A stretch of DNA of 64,000 nt from an uncultured Collinsella sp. (GCA_900544095.1 UQTV01000001.1:124001-188000), one strand, 5' to 3'; positions 26,919 to 35,661 are shown, numbered from the stretch's first letter. Notes: generated by a model from the letters alone, not told the origin. Translations and numbers: made by a program.

Positions 26919-29552
26919 TTATTTATCGTTCCGCCTCTTCTTGCGGTTGTATTCGAGCAGCAAACCTAAAGAAGTCAAAGCAGATCCAACAACTGCCAGT
27001 GGAAGAATCGGCAGCAGTCTCTCCCCTGTCGAAGCCAGAGCACCCGGCTCGGTGGTCTTGGTCTGGGAGGCGGGGTCGGCCTTGGTCTCGCCGCCGTTCT
27101 CGTCGAAGGTCACGGTGACGTCGCGGGGCACCCACTTCCACTGGGCGTAGACGGTCGTGGACTTGGAGACCTCGGTCTTGTCGGTGAACTGATCGCCCGA
27201 GCCGTCCCTCTCGGTGTTCCAGCCGGCGAACGCCCAGCCCTTGCGGGTCGGGGCGGTCTTGGGCAGCGCGAAGGTGTAACTGTCCTTATCTGCAGTCTTA
27301 TCTTGCAAAAACTTTTGAGGATAAGCGGGATCGCCTGCGCCATTATCATCAAAAGTCAGCGATAACTTTGCTGCGACCTGCCACATGTGAAAATCATCAG
27401 TACCGTCGGCATCCTTGACGCGCTTAAGGTAATAGCCCTCACCAACCGCTTCCTCGTTGCCAAGAATAAAAGTGCTTTGCTTAGGTGTATCACCACTCGC
27501 TTTGGAGAGTACGTAGTTATCTCCGAGTGACGGCACTTTCAAATTCTGCCAATTGTTCGGATCCACCGTATTAACAGTAGTCTTCCCCGACGATTTCCCT
27601 TTTACGATAAGGGGAATGTCACCGCCATCATCCGTGCCATCATAGTTATTAGTTACAGCCGGCAGTCTAATTTCAGCGTCATCGCCACGGTAATTTCCTT
27701 GGAATAACGCGGGTGCCATTAAGGCAATTGTGCCCTTATTAATAACGGCACCTTTCAAATTACTTGAACCGTAATCGATGAGAATGCCATTACTTCCAAT
27801 AGAGGTGGTTCCCGAAACAAAAATATCGTTATAGTTTTTCGCAGTATTGTATTGTTGCTCCCAAGTACCATTGATATCGGCATAACCATATACGTAGGCT
27901 TGAGAGCCAGCTGTCGTCAAAACGCTGTCCTCATCTACCAAAAGGCCATTGTCTTCAATTAATTCATAGCTAGAAGCATTGTTGCAGCCAAATTTGATCG
28001 TTACATTTGTATTCGATTGACCAGAAATAGCGATCTTATTTACAGAAGAAATCTGACCGACCGTAATTTCGGATTTATCAGTAATAATCAAAGAAGATGC
28101 GAACTTGATATAAGGAATCTCAGCCACAGTCCCCGCAATATTGATTGTGGGAGAAGAAGACCCCTTGGGAAGCCCATAGTACACACCCGTAACGCCCGTA
28201 GCTATTTCCGGTCGTCCAGCAATATTAATGAAGGAACCGTCAGAAATCGATACATTCTTGTTCGAAGTCAACGAAACGTAGCCAACACTGCCGCTATTCA
28301 GACTGATAGACAGCTTTCCTCCAGCCTCTACGCTCGATCCCTCATCCGACGAATTGGTCAGGTCGTTCTCGCAGAAAACATACCCATGAGAATCGCCCGC
28401 TTCATCCCTCAGCTCAACACCAGAAGCGTTCACGGCGATATCACCGTTTACGGCACTCCACTCTGCTCCATAAATAGAGCCAACATGGGAGCCGTGGACA
28501 TTAACGGCAATAGATCCACCAACGTTCGCTTTCTTCGAACCTTCAATATATGGGACATCATTGGGTATCGATCCACCCTTATCCCAGCCCCAAACATTCT
28601 CGTAAGCATCGATAACGACATCGCCATCGACCTCATAAACTCCATCGAGGATCATCTGTCCTGCGCCAGTTATTGACCAATTGCCATTAAGACGAAGCGT
28701 TTTGTCGGTGTTTTCATAAGTACTGCTGCCCGCAATAATATGAATGTTGCCTTTAATAGGCGCAGGGTCACCAAAATGACCGCAAATTTCATTTACCCGA
28801 CCCGAGCGAACATCAAGCGTCACGTTGCCGCGCATCTCGCAACCGTAAGTGCCTTCGATAGCGGGAGAAACATCGGAGTTGGCATTGTCGTAAATAAGCG
28901 TGGCGTTACCACCTACATAAACAGCACCAGAACCGTTTCCATCGCCGCTCGACCCATCGCCGCGCATGCAACCGGGATTAACGTGATTACCGCTAGCCAT
29001 GCGAAGGTTACCGCTGATCTCAAGATAGGTGTCATGCTCGACGGACCCTTGATATGAACCACCAATGACGTCATGAAGGCCAGCGCCACTACCAGGATTG
29101 ATATATCCAGACGCGGCTATCACCACATGCGTGTGGTCGACAGTCGACCTATAGCCACCGCCATAAAGTGTTTCATAGAGCTTGAGCTCGCAGTTACGAG
29201 TGAACACGGTATCGAAACCATTGCAATAGAATTTTCCTGAACCAACCACTTCGACGTTGTCAAAAGTACAAGGTCCGGAAAGCATGGCACGGCTGGAGAA
29301 GCGCAAGGTTGCGCGATTATCACCGTCACTCGTCACGGTAATCTTCTTGTTAGCAACGCCGAAAGTCGAAACGTAATGTTGGGTCGGCACCACAAAAGAC
29401 GAGCCGCCTTTTAGGACAAGTCTGATCTCTGATAAATTATCAGAGGCAATTTTATTCAGCGCCTCCTCGAATGTTGATTGATCATTGACTTGAAAAACAC
29501 CAGATTCTGCTGCATCAGAATTCGATTCATCAGATGTTTCATTCACATTCAC
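26919..29552 (-). CDS. Large LAxTG-anchored surface protein, main body
   Basis: Predicted cell-wall-anchored adhesin-like protein, 877 residues from this start. The body (about 1-735) is rich in Gly, Asn, Ser and Val, with short repeated beta-strand patterns such as GGSIAVNVHGSHVGSIYG, like a right-handed beta-helix. Residues about 738-835 resemble Listeria-Bacteroides (Flg_new/InlB-type) repeats (AFAGWNTERDGSG, STTVYAQW). The end is a sorting signal: LASTG at 839-843, a hydrophobic helix, then RKKRR, fitting the LAxTG class. The frame is open further upstream to the G8 tract at 29641. The signal peptide lies in another frame (29549-29845). The body is AT-richer than its neighbours, while the last 300 bp are host-like, suggesting a mosaic origin. 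Confidence 0.85.
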   Translation of the reverse strand: MNVNETSDESNSDAAESGVFQVNDQSTFEEALNKIASDNLSEIRLVLKGGSSFVVPTQHYVSTFGVANKKITVTSDGDNRATLRFSSRAMLSGPCTFDNVEVVGSGKFYCNGFDTVFTRNCELKLYETLYGGGYRSTVDHTHVVIAASGYINPGSGAGLHDVIGGSYQGSVEHDTYLEISGNLRMASGNHVNPGCMRGDGSSGDGNGSGAVYVGGNATLIYDNANSDVSPAIEGTYGCEMRGNVTLDVRSGRVNEICGHFGDPAPIKGNIHIIAGSSTYENTDKTLRLNGNWSITGAGQMILDGVYEVDGDVVIDAYENVWGWDKGGSIPNDVPYIEGSKKANVGGSIAVNVHGSHVGSIYGAEWSAVNGDIAVNASGVELRDEAGDSHGYVFCENDLTNSSDEGSSVEAGGKLSISLNSGSVGYVSLTSNKNVSISDGSFINIAGRPEIATGVTGVYYGLPKGSSSPTINIAGTVAEIPYIKFASSLIITDKSEITVGQISSVNKIAISGQSNTNVTIKFGCNNASSYELIEDNGLLVDEDSVLTTAGSQAYVYGYADINGTWEQQYNTAKNYNDIFVSGTTSIGSNGILIDYGSSNLKGAVINKGTIALMAPALFQGNYRGDDAEIRLPAVTNNYDGTDDGGDIPLIVKGKSSGKTTVNTVDPNNWQNLKVPSLGDNYVLSKASGDTPKQSTFILGNEEAVGEGYYLKRVKDADGTDDFHMWQVAAKLSLTFDDNGAGDPAYPQKFLQDKTADKDSYTFALPKTAPTRKGWAFAGWNTERDGSGDQFTDKTEVSKSTTVYAQWKWVPRDVTVTFDENGGETKADPASQTKTTEPGALASTGERLLPILPLAVVGSALTSLGLLLEYNRKKRRNDK

Positions 29553-29845
29553 ATCGTTTGACTGCTTATCCGAGACATCAGATTCAGGTTTTTGATCATC
29601 ACTTGAAACCGTCTTATCGTTAGACGAAGCCTCGTCCGCACCCCCCCCGACACAGAGGCAATATCAGCAGATTCATTAGACAGATTCTCCGAAGTCGTGT
29701 TTTGTTGAGGGACATTATTCACTATTTCATCAGCAAATACGCCCGTAGGGATCGTATTAAACACGAACAAAAAAGAGACGAACCAAACGAGAGCTCGCCT
29801 GCAGCGCGGCAATCTCACAAACCGACCTTTCCACTTACCTGACAT
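29549..29845 (-). CDS. Signal-peptide part of the surface protein (out of frame with the body)
   Basis: This frame encodes a basic start (MSGKWKGRFVRLPRCRRA), a hydrophobic core (LVWFVSFLFVFNTI) and a probable signal-peptidase site after GVFA, then IVNNVPQQNTTSENLSNESA up to residue 66, where it meets eight G residues. Past the tract the frame gives non-homologous residues. With G9 (or G6) it would join the body frame (ADEASSNDKTV...) into one protein; G9 gives 975 residues. The ATG at 29845 has no strong Shine-Dalgarno sequence. This is either a true OFF phase, a fixed frameshift or a sequencing error. Confidence 0.8.
   Translation of the reverse strand: MSGKWKGRFVRLPRCRRALVWFVSFLFVFNTIPTGVFADEIVNNVPQQNTTSENLSNESADIASVSGGVRTRLRLTIRRFQVMIKNLNLMSRISSQTM
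29641..29648 (-). repeat. G8 homopolymer at the frame break of the surface protein
   Basis: Eight consecutive G on the coding (minus) strand, about 30 codons after the predicted signal-peptide cleavage site. It is at the exact point where the secretion signal and body change frame. It is a classical position and length for slipped-strand phase variation. Confidence 0.75.
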
Positions 29846-29928
29846 GAACCGGTAAGGGCGACAAAATACCCAGAGGCAAAGGCATATATTTCACTCTTAC
29901 TGAATGTACCGTCTGGCACATTAGTTTT

Positions 29929-29956
29929 AGTTTAATACCAGTGTTTTGTCTGACAA
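29929..29956 (-). promoter_or_regulatory. Candidate promoter of the surface protein with operator-like palindrome
   Basis: The minus strand has TTGTCA (29951-29956), 16 bp, then TAAACT (29929-29934). The -35 is embedded in the palindrome TTGTC-N-GACAA (29946-29956), a plausible repressor site. The promoter call is moderate; the palindrome is directly visible. Confidence 0.45.
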
Positions 29957-30140
29957 GAGAACGCGTTTATTGCCATGAAATAGAAACGACCCAAAATTTG
30001 TGTCACGACCAGCCAGAATTGATCGATGTGCATTTATTTCCTAAGACCTAATGAGCAAACAATGAACAAACTCCACACCATAGCCATGGGGAAACTAGGA
30101 ATTCGCCCGGAGAAGACGTTCGGCTTTCAGTTAAATGGTT

Positions 30141-30168
30141 AAAACGCTTCAGTTTGTTGAAGCGTTTT
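30141..30168. other. Perfect 11-bp hairpin upstream of adhE
   Basis: AAAACGCTTCA pairs perfectly with TGAAGCGTTTT around a six-base loop. It looks like a terminator but has no plus-strand gene before it. It lies upstream of the adhE -10 and far beyond the surface-protein start on the other strand. It may be an operator for adhE or a leftover terminator. Confidence 0.5.
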
Positions 30169-30212
30169 AGTGTGCCTTTTACAGGAATCTTACCGCTCAC
30201 CGAATTATTTAT

Positions 30213-30221
30213 TGCTATCAT
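30213..30221 (+). promoter_or_regulatory. Extended -10 promoter of adhE
   Basis: TGCTATCAT on the plus strand, the same element as at rpsB. The start would be near 30228, giving a leader of about 34 bases that includes AAGGAG. The -35 is weak, so an activator is possible. Confidence 0.65.
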
Positions 30222-30261
30222 GCAAGGCGTAGGGTAAATCTCCGATCGCAAGGAGACACAA

Positions 30262-32910
30262 ATGGTGAAAAAGTCACCGGAAAACACTACTCCCGCAATT
30301 GTGGACAACGTAGAGGCGCTTGAGGCTAAGCTCGCTCAGATGCGAGAGGCCCAGGCGCTTTTTGCTACGTACACGCAGGAGCAGGTCGACAAGATCTTCT
30401 ATGAGGCCGCCATGGCCGCCAACAAGGCTCGTATCCCGTTGGCGAAGATGGCCATCGAGGAGACCGGCCGCGGCGTTCTTGAGGACAAGGTCATCAAGAA
30501 CCACTACGCCGCAGAGTACATCTACAACGCTTACAAGAACACCAAGACCTGTGGTGTCCTGGAGCGCGACGAGGCCTACGGCATCACCAAGATCGCCGAG
30601 CCCATCGGCATCGTGGGCGCCGTCATCCCGACGACCAACCCCACCTCCACCGCGATCTTCAAGACGCTGATCAGCCTGAAGACCCGCAACGGCATCATCA
30701 TCTCCCCGCACCCGGCAGCCGCCAAGTGCACCATCGCCGCCGCCAAGCTCGTGCTTGACGCCGCCGTCAAGGCCGGCGCCCCCGAGGGCATCATCGGCTG
30801 GGTCGATGTCCCCTCCATCGAGCTGACCAACATGGTCATGCGTGACGTCGACATCATCCTCGCCACCGGTGGCCCGGGCATGGTCAAGGCCGCCTACTCC
30901 TCGGGCAAGCCCGCCCTGGGCGTTGGCGCCGGTAACACCCCGGTCATCATCGACGACACCGCCGACGTGCTGCTCGCCGTCAACTCCATCATCCACTCCA
31001 AGACCTTCGACAACGGCATGATCTGCGCTTCCGAGCAGTCCGTGACCGTCATCGACACCATCTATGACCAGGTTAAGGCCGAGTTCCAGAAGCGCGGCTG
31101 CTACTTCGTCAAGCAGGGTGCCGAGATGGAGGCCCTGCGTGCCGCCATGTTCAAGAACGGCGCTCTCGACCACCGCATCCCCGGCATGGCTGCCGCCAAG
31201 ATCGCCGAGCTCGCCGGCATCGAGGTTCCCGCCAAGACCAAGATCCTGATCGCCGAGGTCACCTCCACCGACCCCGCCAAGGAGGAGTTCTCCCACGAGA
31301 AGCTCTCCCCGGTCCTGGCCATGTACCACGCCAAGGACTTCCAGGAGGCCGTCGACAAGGCCGAGCACCTGGTGCTCGCCGGTGGCCCGGGCCACACCGC
31401 CTCTCTGTACGTGCACCCCGCCCAGGCCGAGAAGATCAGCCTGTTCGAGCACGTCATGAAGGCCTGCCGTATCGTCATCAACACCCCGTCCTCGCACGGC
31501 GGCATCGGTGACCTGTACAACTTTGGCATGAAGCCGTCTCTGACCCTGGGCTGCGGCTCCTGGGGCGGCAACTCCGTCTCCGAGAACGTTGGGGTGAAGC
31601 ACTTGATCAACGTTAAGACTGTGGCCGAGCGCCGTGAGAACATGCTGTGGTTCCGCGCTCCCGAGAAGGTCTACTTCAAGAAGGGTTCCACGCCCGTCGC
31701 CCTCGACGAGCTGGGCAACGTCATGGGCAAGAAGCGCGCCTTCATCGTCACCGACCAGTTCCTCTTCAAGAATGGCAACACCCGCGCCATCGAGGCCAAG
31801 CTCGACGAGATGGGCATCGCCCACGACTGCTTCTACGACGTCGAGCCCGATCCGTCGCTGCAGTGCGCACGTCGTGGTGCCAAGCAGATGGCTCTCTTTG
31901 AGCCGGACGTCATCATCGCCGTCGGCGGTGGCTCCGCTATGGACGCCGGCAAGATCATGTGGATGATGTACGAGCACCCCGAGTGCAAGTTTGAGGACAT
32001 GGCCATGGACTTCATGGACATTCGCAAGCGTATCTTCACTTTCCCCGAGATGGGCAAGAAGGCCTACTTCGTCGCCGTCCCGACCTCTTCGGGTACCGGC
32101 TCCGAGTGCACGCCGTTCGCCATCATCACCGACAAGGAGACCGGCATCAAGTGGCCGCTCGCCGACTACGCGCTGCTCCCCAACATGGCTATCGTCGACG
32201 CCGACAACTGCATGACCGCCCCGCGCGGCCTGACCGCTGCCTCCGGCATCGACGTCATGACCCACGCCATCGAGTCCTACGTCTCCATCATGGCTTCCGA
32301 CTACACCAAGGGCCTCTCCGAGCGCGCTGCTAAGCTCGTCTTCGAGAACCTGCCCTCCAGCTTCACGAACGGCGCCAAGGACCCGCATGCCCGCGAGGAG
32401 ATGCACAACGCCTCTTGCATGGCCGGTATGGCCTTCGCCAACGCCTTCCTGGGCCTCAACCACTCCATGGCTCACAAGCTCGGCGCCTTCCATCACCTGC
32501 CCCACGGCCTCGCCAACGCCGTCATCCTGACCCGCGTTATGCGCTACAACGCCGCCGAGGCTCCCGTTAAGATGGGTACCTTCTCCCAGTATCCTTACCC
32601 CAACGCGCTGCACAACTACGCCGAGATGGCCAAGTACTGCGGCATCGAGGGCAAGGACGACAAGGAGGTCTTCGAGAACTTCATCACGAAGCTCGAGGAG
32701 CTCAAGGACTTCATCGGCGTCAAGAAGACCATCGCCGACTACGGTGTTGACGAGCAGTACTTCCTCGACACCCTCGACGAGATGACCGAGCAGGCATTCA
32801 ACGACCAGTGCACCGGCGCAAACCCGCGCTACCCGCTCATGAGCGAGATCAAGGAGCTCTACCTGGACGCCTACTACGGCCGCGAGCCTCAGGACTACGC
32901 CGTCTGCTAG
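30262..32910 (+). CDS. adhE: Bifunctional acetaldehyde-CoA/alcohol dehydrogenase
   Basis: Fermentation enzyme that reduces acetyl-CoA to acetaldehyde and then to ethanol, re-oxidising NADH; AdhE forms filaments (spirosomes). The 882-residue product joins an N-terminal aldehyde dehydrogenase (VGAVIPTTNPTSTAIFKTL, catalytic Cys in NGMICASEQS) to a C-terminal iron alcohol dehydrogenase (VGGGSAMDAGKIM; metal residues in NHSMAHKLGAFHHLPHGLAN). ATG at 30262 has AAGGAG six bases ahead. Codon use is strongly biased to C-ending codons, a sign of high expression. A single-gene unit closed by the hairpin at 32929-32965 is likely. Confidence 0.97.
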   Translation: MVKKSPENTTPAIVDNVEALEAKLAQMREAQALFATYTQEQVDKIFYEAAMAANKARIPLAKMAIEETGRGVLEDKVIKNHYAAEYIYNAYKNTKTCGVLERDEAYGITKIAEPIGIVGAVIPTTNPTSTAIFKTLISLKTRNGIIISPHPAAAKCTIAAAKLVLDAAVKAGAPEGIIGWVDVPSIELTNMVMRDVDIILATGGPGMVKAAYSSGKPALGVGAGNTPVIIDDTADVLLAVNSIIHSKTFDNGMICASEQSVTVIDTIYDQVKAEFQKRGCYFVKQGAEMEALRAAMFKNGALDHRIPGMAAAKIAELAGIEVPAKTKILIAEVTSTDPAKEEFSHEKLSPVLAMYHAKDFQEAVDKAEHLVLAGGPGHTASLYVHPAQAEKISLFEHVMKACRIVINTPSSHGGIGDLYNFGMKPSLTLGCGSWGGNSVSENVGVKHLINVKTVAERRENMLWFRAPEKVYFKKGSTPVALDELGNVMGKKRAFIVTDQFLFKNGNTRAIEAKLDEMGIAHDCFYDVEPDPSLQCARRGAKQMALFEPDVIIAVGGGSAMDAGKIMWMMYEHPECKFEDMAMDFMDIRKRIFTFPEMGKKAYFVAVPTSSGTGSECTPFAIITDKETGIKWPLADYALLPNMAIVDADNCMTAPRGLTAASGIDVMTHAIESYVSIMASDYTKGLSERAAKLVFENLPSSFTNGAKDPHAREEMHNASCMAGMAFANAFLGLNHSMAHKLGAFHHLPHGLANAVILTRVMRYNAAEAPVKMGTFSQYPYPNALHNYAEMAKYCGIEGKDDKEVFENFITKLEELKDFIGVKKTIADYGVDEQYFLDTLDEMTEQAFNDQCTGANPRYPLMSEIKELYLDAYYGREPQDYAVC

Positions 32911-32928
32911 TTTTAGCACGGTTTTTAA

Positions 32929-32965
32929 CGGCGGGGGTGCACGGGTGTTTCACACACCCCCGCCG
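32929..32965 (+). terminator. GC-rich hairpin after adhE
   Basis: CGGCGGGGGTG pairs with CACCCCCGCCG, 18 bp after the adhE stop. No T-run follows (TCGCTTCT), so it may only attenuate or stabilise the mRNA and allow some readthrough into the next gene. Confidence 0.6.
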
Positions 32966-32998
32966 TCGCTTCTATCGCATCGTTGAAAGGATGCAACC

Positions 32999-33763
32999 AT
33001 GCTGCTACCCGATTCCAAGACCGAGCTCGTCCGCCGTGGCAACAAGGTCGTTTACGACCTGGGCGACAAGATCGTCAAGGTCTTTAACGAGACCAAGCCT
33101 GTCTCCGACGTGTTCAACGAGGCTTTGAATCTTGCCCGCATCAATGAGTGCGGCATCCGCAGCCCCAAGGCTCTCGAGGTTTCCCAGCTCGAGAACGCCA
33201 ACGGCTGGGCGCTCGTGACCGAGAAGGTTCCGGGCACCACCCTTGCCGAGAAGATGACTGCCGAGCCCCAGCGCTTTGGTGAGTATCTCGAGATGTTCGT
33301 CGACCTCCAGATCGAGATCCACGGCTACACCTCCCCGCTGCTCAACCGTCAGCGCGACAAGTTCGCCCGCATGATCGACAGCCTTGATCAGCTCAATGCC
33401 ACCACGCGCTACAACCTTCAGGAGCGTCTGGACGGCATGACCAAGGAGTTCAAGGTCTGCCACGGCGACTTCAACCCCTCCAACGTCATCGTCGGCGACG
33501 ACGGCCAGCTCTATGTGTGCGACTGGGCACACGCCACCCAGGGCTCCCCTGCTGCCGACGTTGCCACCACCTACCTGCTCTTCGCCCTCAACAGCAAGGA
33601 TCAGGCTGAGGCCTACCTGGAGCTCTACTGCGACCGCGCCGACATGCCCATGCAGGTCGTGCGTCAGTGGACGAGCATCGTCGCCGCTTCCGAGCTCGCT
33701 CGTAAGCGCAACGTGAACGATGAGTTCCTGAAGAACTGGATCGACGTCGTCGATTATCAGTAA
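32999..33763 (+). CDS. Phosphotransferase-fold kinase (APH/choline kinase family)
   Basis: Small kinase-fold protein of 254 residues related to aminoglycoside phosphotransferases and choline kinases. It has a Lys in DKIVKVFNE as likely ATP contact, the catalytic loop HGDFNPSN (HxDxxxxN, about 158-165) and the metal Asp in VCDWAHA. There is no signal peptide or membrane helix. ATG at 32999 follows AAAGG. It lies 88 bp after adhE on the same strand, past a hairpin without a T-run, so co-expression is possible. The substrate is unknown; resistance is not implied, since many such proteins act on sugars or lipid head groups. Confidence 0.8.
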   Translation: MLLPDSKTELVRRGNKVVYDLGDKIVKVFNETKPVSDVFNEALNLARINECGIRSPKALEVSQLENANGWALVTEKVPGTTLAEKMTAEPQRFGEYLEMFVDLQIEIHGYTSPLLNRQRDKFARMIDSLDQLNATTRYNLQERLDGMTKEFKVCHGDFNPSNVIVGDDGQLYVCDWAHATQGSPAADVATTYLLFALNSKDQAEAYLELYCDRADMPMQVVRQWTSIVAASELARKRNVNDEFLKNWIDVVDYQ

Positions 33764-33797
33764 TATCTGAGCGATTTATTTCGCATCGGAGGCACAA

Positions 33798-33836
33798 GAA
33801 AACCCCGCAGCTCATATGGGCTGTGGGGTTTTCCTT
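33798..33836 (+). terminator. Intrinsic terminator after the kinase gene
   Basis: AAAACCCCGCAG pairs with CTGTGGGGTTTT (one GU pair) around a short loop, followed by CCTTT. Confidence 0.85.
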
Positions 33837-33861
33837 TACCCATCGAGTTTATTCACGCAAC

Positions 33862-33907
33862 AAAATAGACTACTCCGCATCTCTTCCTAAGAGAGATACG
33901 GAGCAGT
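33862..33907 (-). terminator. Intrinsic terminator after proS
   Basis: On the minus strand ACTGCTCCGTATCTCT pairs with AGAGATGCGGAGTAGT (16 pairs, two GU), followed by CTATTTTG. It faces the plus-strand terminator at 33798-33836 from the opposite side of the convergent junction. Confidence 0.85.
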
Positions 33908-33939
33908 CCCGCAATTATATCTAATAGCAGAAACGTCGA

Positions 33940-35661
33940 TTAACGGCGGGCCGCCTTAACAAGCTCGGCAACCTTGGCGACGACCTCGTCAATCGCCACG
34001 TCCTCGCGCTCGCCCGTGGCACGGTCCTTGAGCTCAACGGTGCCATTCTTAAGGCCACGCTTGCCAAGCACCACCTGATACGGGAATCCCATAAGGTCGT
34101 TATCGGCAAACTTAAAGCCGGGACGCTCGTCACGGTCGTCGACGACGACCTCGATACCCTCGGCGCACAAGCCCTCGACGATTTGGTCGCAGACGGTTGC
34201 GCACTCCTCCTTCTTGGGATCGAGCGGAATCACAGCGACCTCGTACGGGGCAACGGAAACCGGCCAGACGATACCGTGCTCGTCGTTGTGCTGCTCCACG
34301 ACGGCAGCAAGCGAGCGGGACACGCCCACGCCATAGCAACCCATGATAAGCGGCTTCTCCTTGCCGTCCTCGTCCATAAAGGTGGCGCCCATGGCCTCGG
34401 AATACTTGGTACCCAGCTGGAAGACCTGCGAGACCTCGATGCCGCGAGCAGCAGAGAGCGGCTTGCCGCAGTGCGGGCAGGGATCGCCGGCAACGACGGT
34501 GACCAGATCTGCCCACTCATCGACGGTAAAGTCGTGCTCGGGGCAGGCACCGGTAAAGTGATAATCGACCTCGTTGGCACCGCAGGCCCACTGCTTGGAC
34601 TCGCGCAGGCTCTCGTCGCACACCAGACGGATGCCCTCGGGCAAGTTAACCGGTCCGATAAAGCCCTTGTGCAGACCGTAGGTCTGGAGCTCCTCGTCGG
34701 TCATCATGCGATAGCCCTTGCCAAAGACGTGCTCGGCCTTGCAGTCATTGAGCTCGTGGTCGCCCGGGACAATGGCCACGACTGGCTTGCCCTCGGCATC
34801 GATCAACGCCAGCGACTTTCGCGTACCGTTCTCGGGGAAGCCAAAGAACTTGGCAACGGCCTCGATGGTGCCCATGCCCGGAGTCTCGACCTTGGTGAGC
34901 GTACCGTCGCCGGGGCCCTCGGTCACGACGACCTTGGTGCTTGCCGCCTCGTCATCGGCAGCAAAGCCGCAATCGTCGCAGTAGACCAGCGAAGCCTCGC
35001 CGGCGTCGGCCAAAGCCATGTACTCGACGGAGGTATCGCCACCGATCTCGCCGGAGTCGGCGACAACGGGCAGAGCCTTGATGTAGCAGCGCTCGCAGAT
35101 GTTGGCGTAGGCATGCTTCATCTTGTCGTACTCCTCCTGCAGACTCTCCTGCGTGGCGGAGAAGCTGTAGGCGTCCTTCATGATGAACTCGCGACCGCGC
35201 ATCAGGCCAAAGCGAGGGCGGAACTCGTCGCGGAACTTGTCCTGAATGTGGTACAGGTTGACGGGCAGCTGCTTATAGGAGCGCAGCTCATTGCGCACTA
35301 GGGCCGTGACGGTCTCCTCGTGCGTGGGGCCCAGGACGAACTCGCGACCATGACGGTCGTCAAAGCGCACAAGCTCCTTGCCATAGGCGTCGATACGGCC
35401 GGACTCACGCCACAGCTCGGCATCGACCATGATGGGCATCATAAGCTCCTGGGCGCCGGCAGCGTCCATCTCGTCGCGCACGATGTTCTCAATCTTGCGG
35501 ATCGAGCGCCAAGCAAGCGGCAGATAGGAATACAGGCCGGCGGCCTCCTTGCGGATCATGCCGGCACGGAGCAACAGGCGGTGGCTGGCGAGCTCAGCGT
35601 CCGCCGGATCCTCTTTAAGCGTCGGCGCATAGAGCTTAGACATATACATTGCTCGAGTCAT
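33940..35661 (-). CDS. proS: Prolyl-tRNA synthetase (bacterial type)
   Basis: Charges tRNA-Pro. The 573-residue product has class II motif 2 (FRDEFRPRFGLMRGREFIMKDAYSF), the long insertion between motifs 2 and 3 (about 220-400) that hosts the YbaK-like editing domain, motif 3 (LIMGCYGVGVSRSLAAV) and the C-terminal anticodon-binding domain. ATG at 35661 directly abuts the ispG stop (TAAATG). It is the last gene of the run starting at pyrH. There is no T-box leader, because the gene is internal to an operon. Confidence 0.96.
   Translation of the reverse strand: MTRAMYMSKLYAPTLKEDPADAELASHRLLLRAGMIRKEAAGLYSYLPLAWRSIRKIENIVRDEMDAAGAQELMMPIMVDAELWRESGRIDAYGKELVRFDDRHGREFVLGPTHEETVTALVRNELRSYKQLPVNLYHIQDKFRDEFRPRFGLMRGREFIMKDAYSFSATQESLQEEYDKMKHAYANICERCYIKALPVVADSGEIGGDTSVEYMALADAGEASLVYCDDCGFAADDEAASTKVVVTEGPGDGTLTKVETPGMGTIEAVAKFFGFPENGTRKSLALIDAEGKPVVAIVPGDHELNDCKAEHVFGKGYRMMTDEELQTYGLHKGFIGPVNLPEGIRLVCDESLRESKQWACGANEVDYHFTGACPEHDFTVDEWADLVTVVAGDPCPHCGKPLSAARGIEVSQVFQLGTKYSEAMGATFMDEDGKEKPLIMGCYGVGVSRSLAAVVEQHNDEHGIVWPVSVAPYEVAVIPLDPKKEECATVCDQIVEGLCAEGIEVVVDDRDERPGFKFADNDLMGFPYQVVLGKRGLKNGTVELKDRATGEREDVAIDEVVAKVAELVKAARR

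Larger units (their letters stand above)
29846..30261. other. Intergenic control region between the surface protein and adhE
   Basis: A 416-bp AT-rich stretch without a credible gene. It holds a candidate surface-protein promoter on minus, a palindrome over its -35, a strong hairpin at 30141-30168, and the adhE promoter on plus. A minus-strand open frame at 30048-30308 has no ribosome site or family signal and overlaps adhE, so it is not called. Confidence 0.6.

Noticed and set aside
30141..30260. Rex-type operator before adhE
   Set aside because: No good match to TTGTGAAA-N2-TTTCACAA-like sites; the hairpin there has a different sequence.
30048..30308. 86-codon minus-strand open frame between adhE and the surface protein
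   Set aside because: It overlaps the adhE start and promoter, has no ribosome site and shows no recognisable domain.
30274..32919. An 881-codon open frame on the minus strand opposite adhE
   Set aside because: It is the antisense shadow of a codon-biased GC-rich gene: no ribosome site, no family motif, and composition (Val, Gly, Leu, Asp, His runs) typical of reverse reading.
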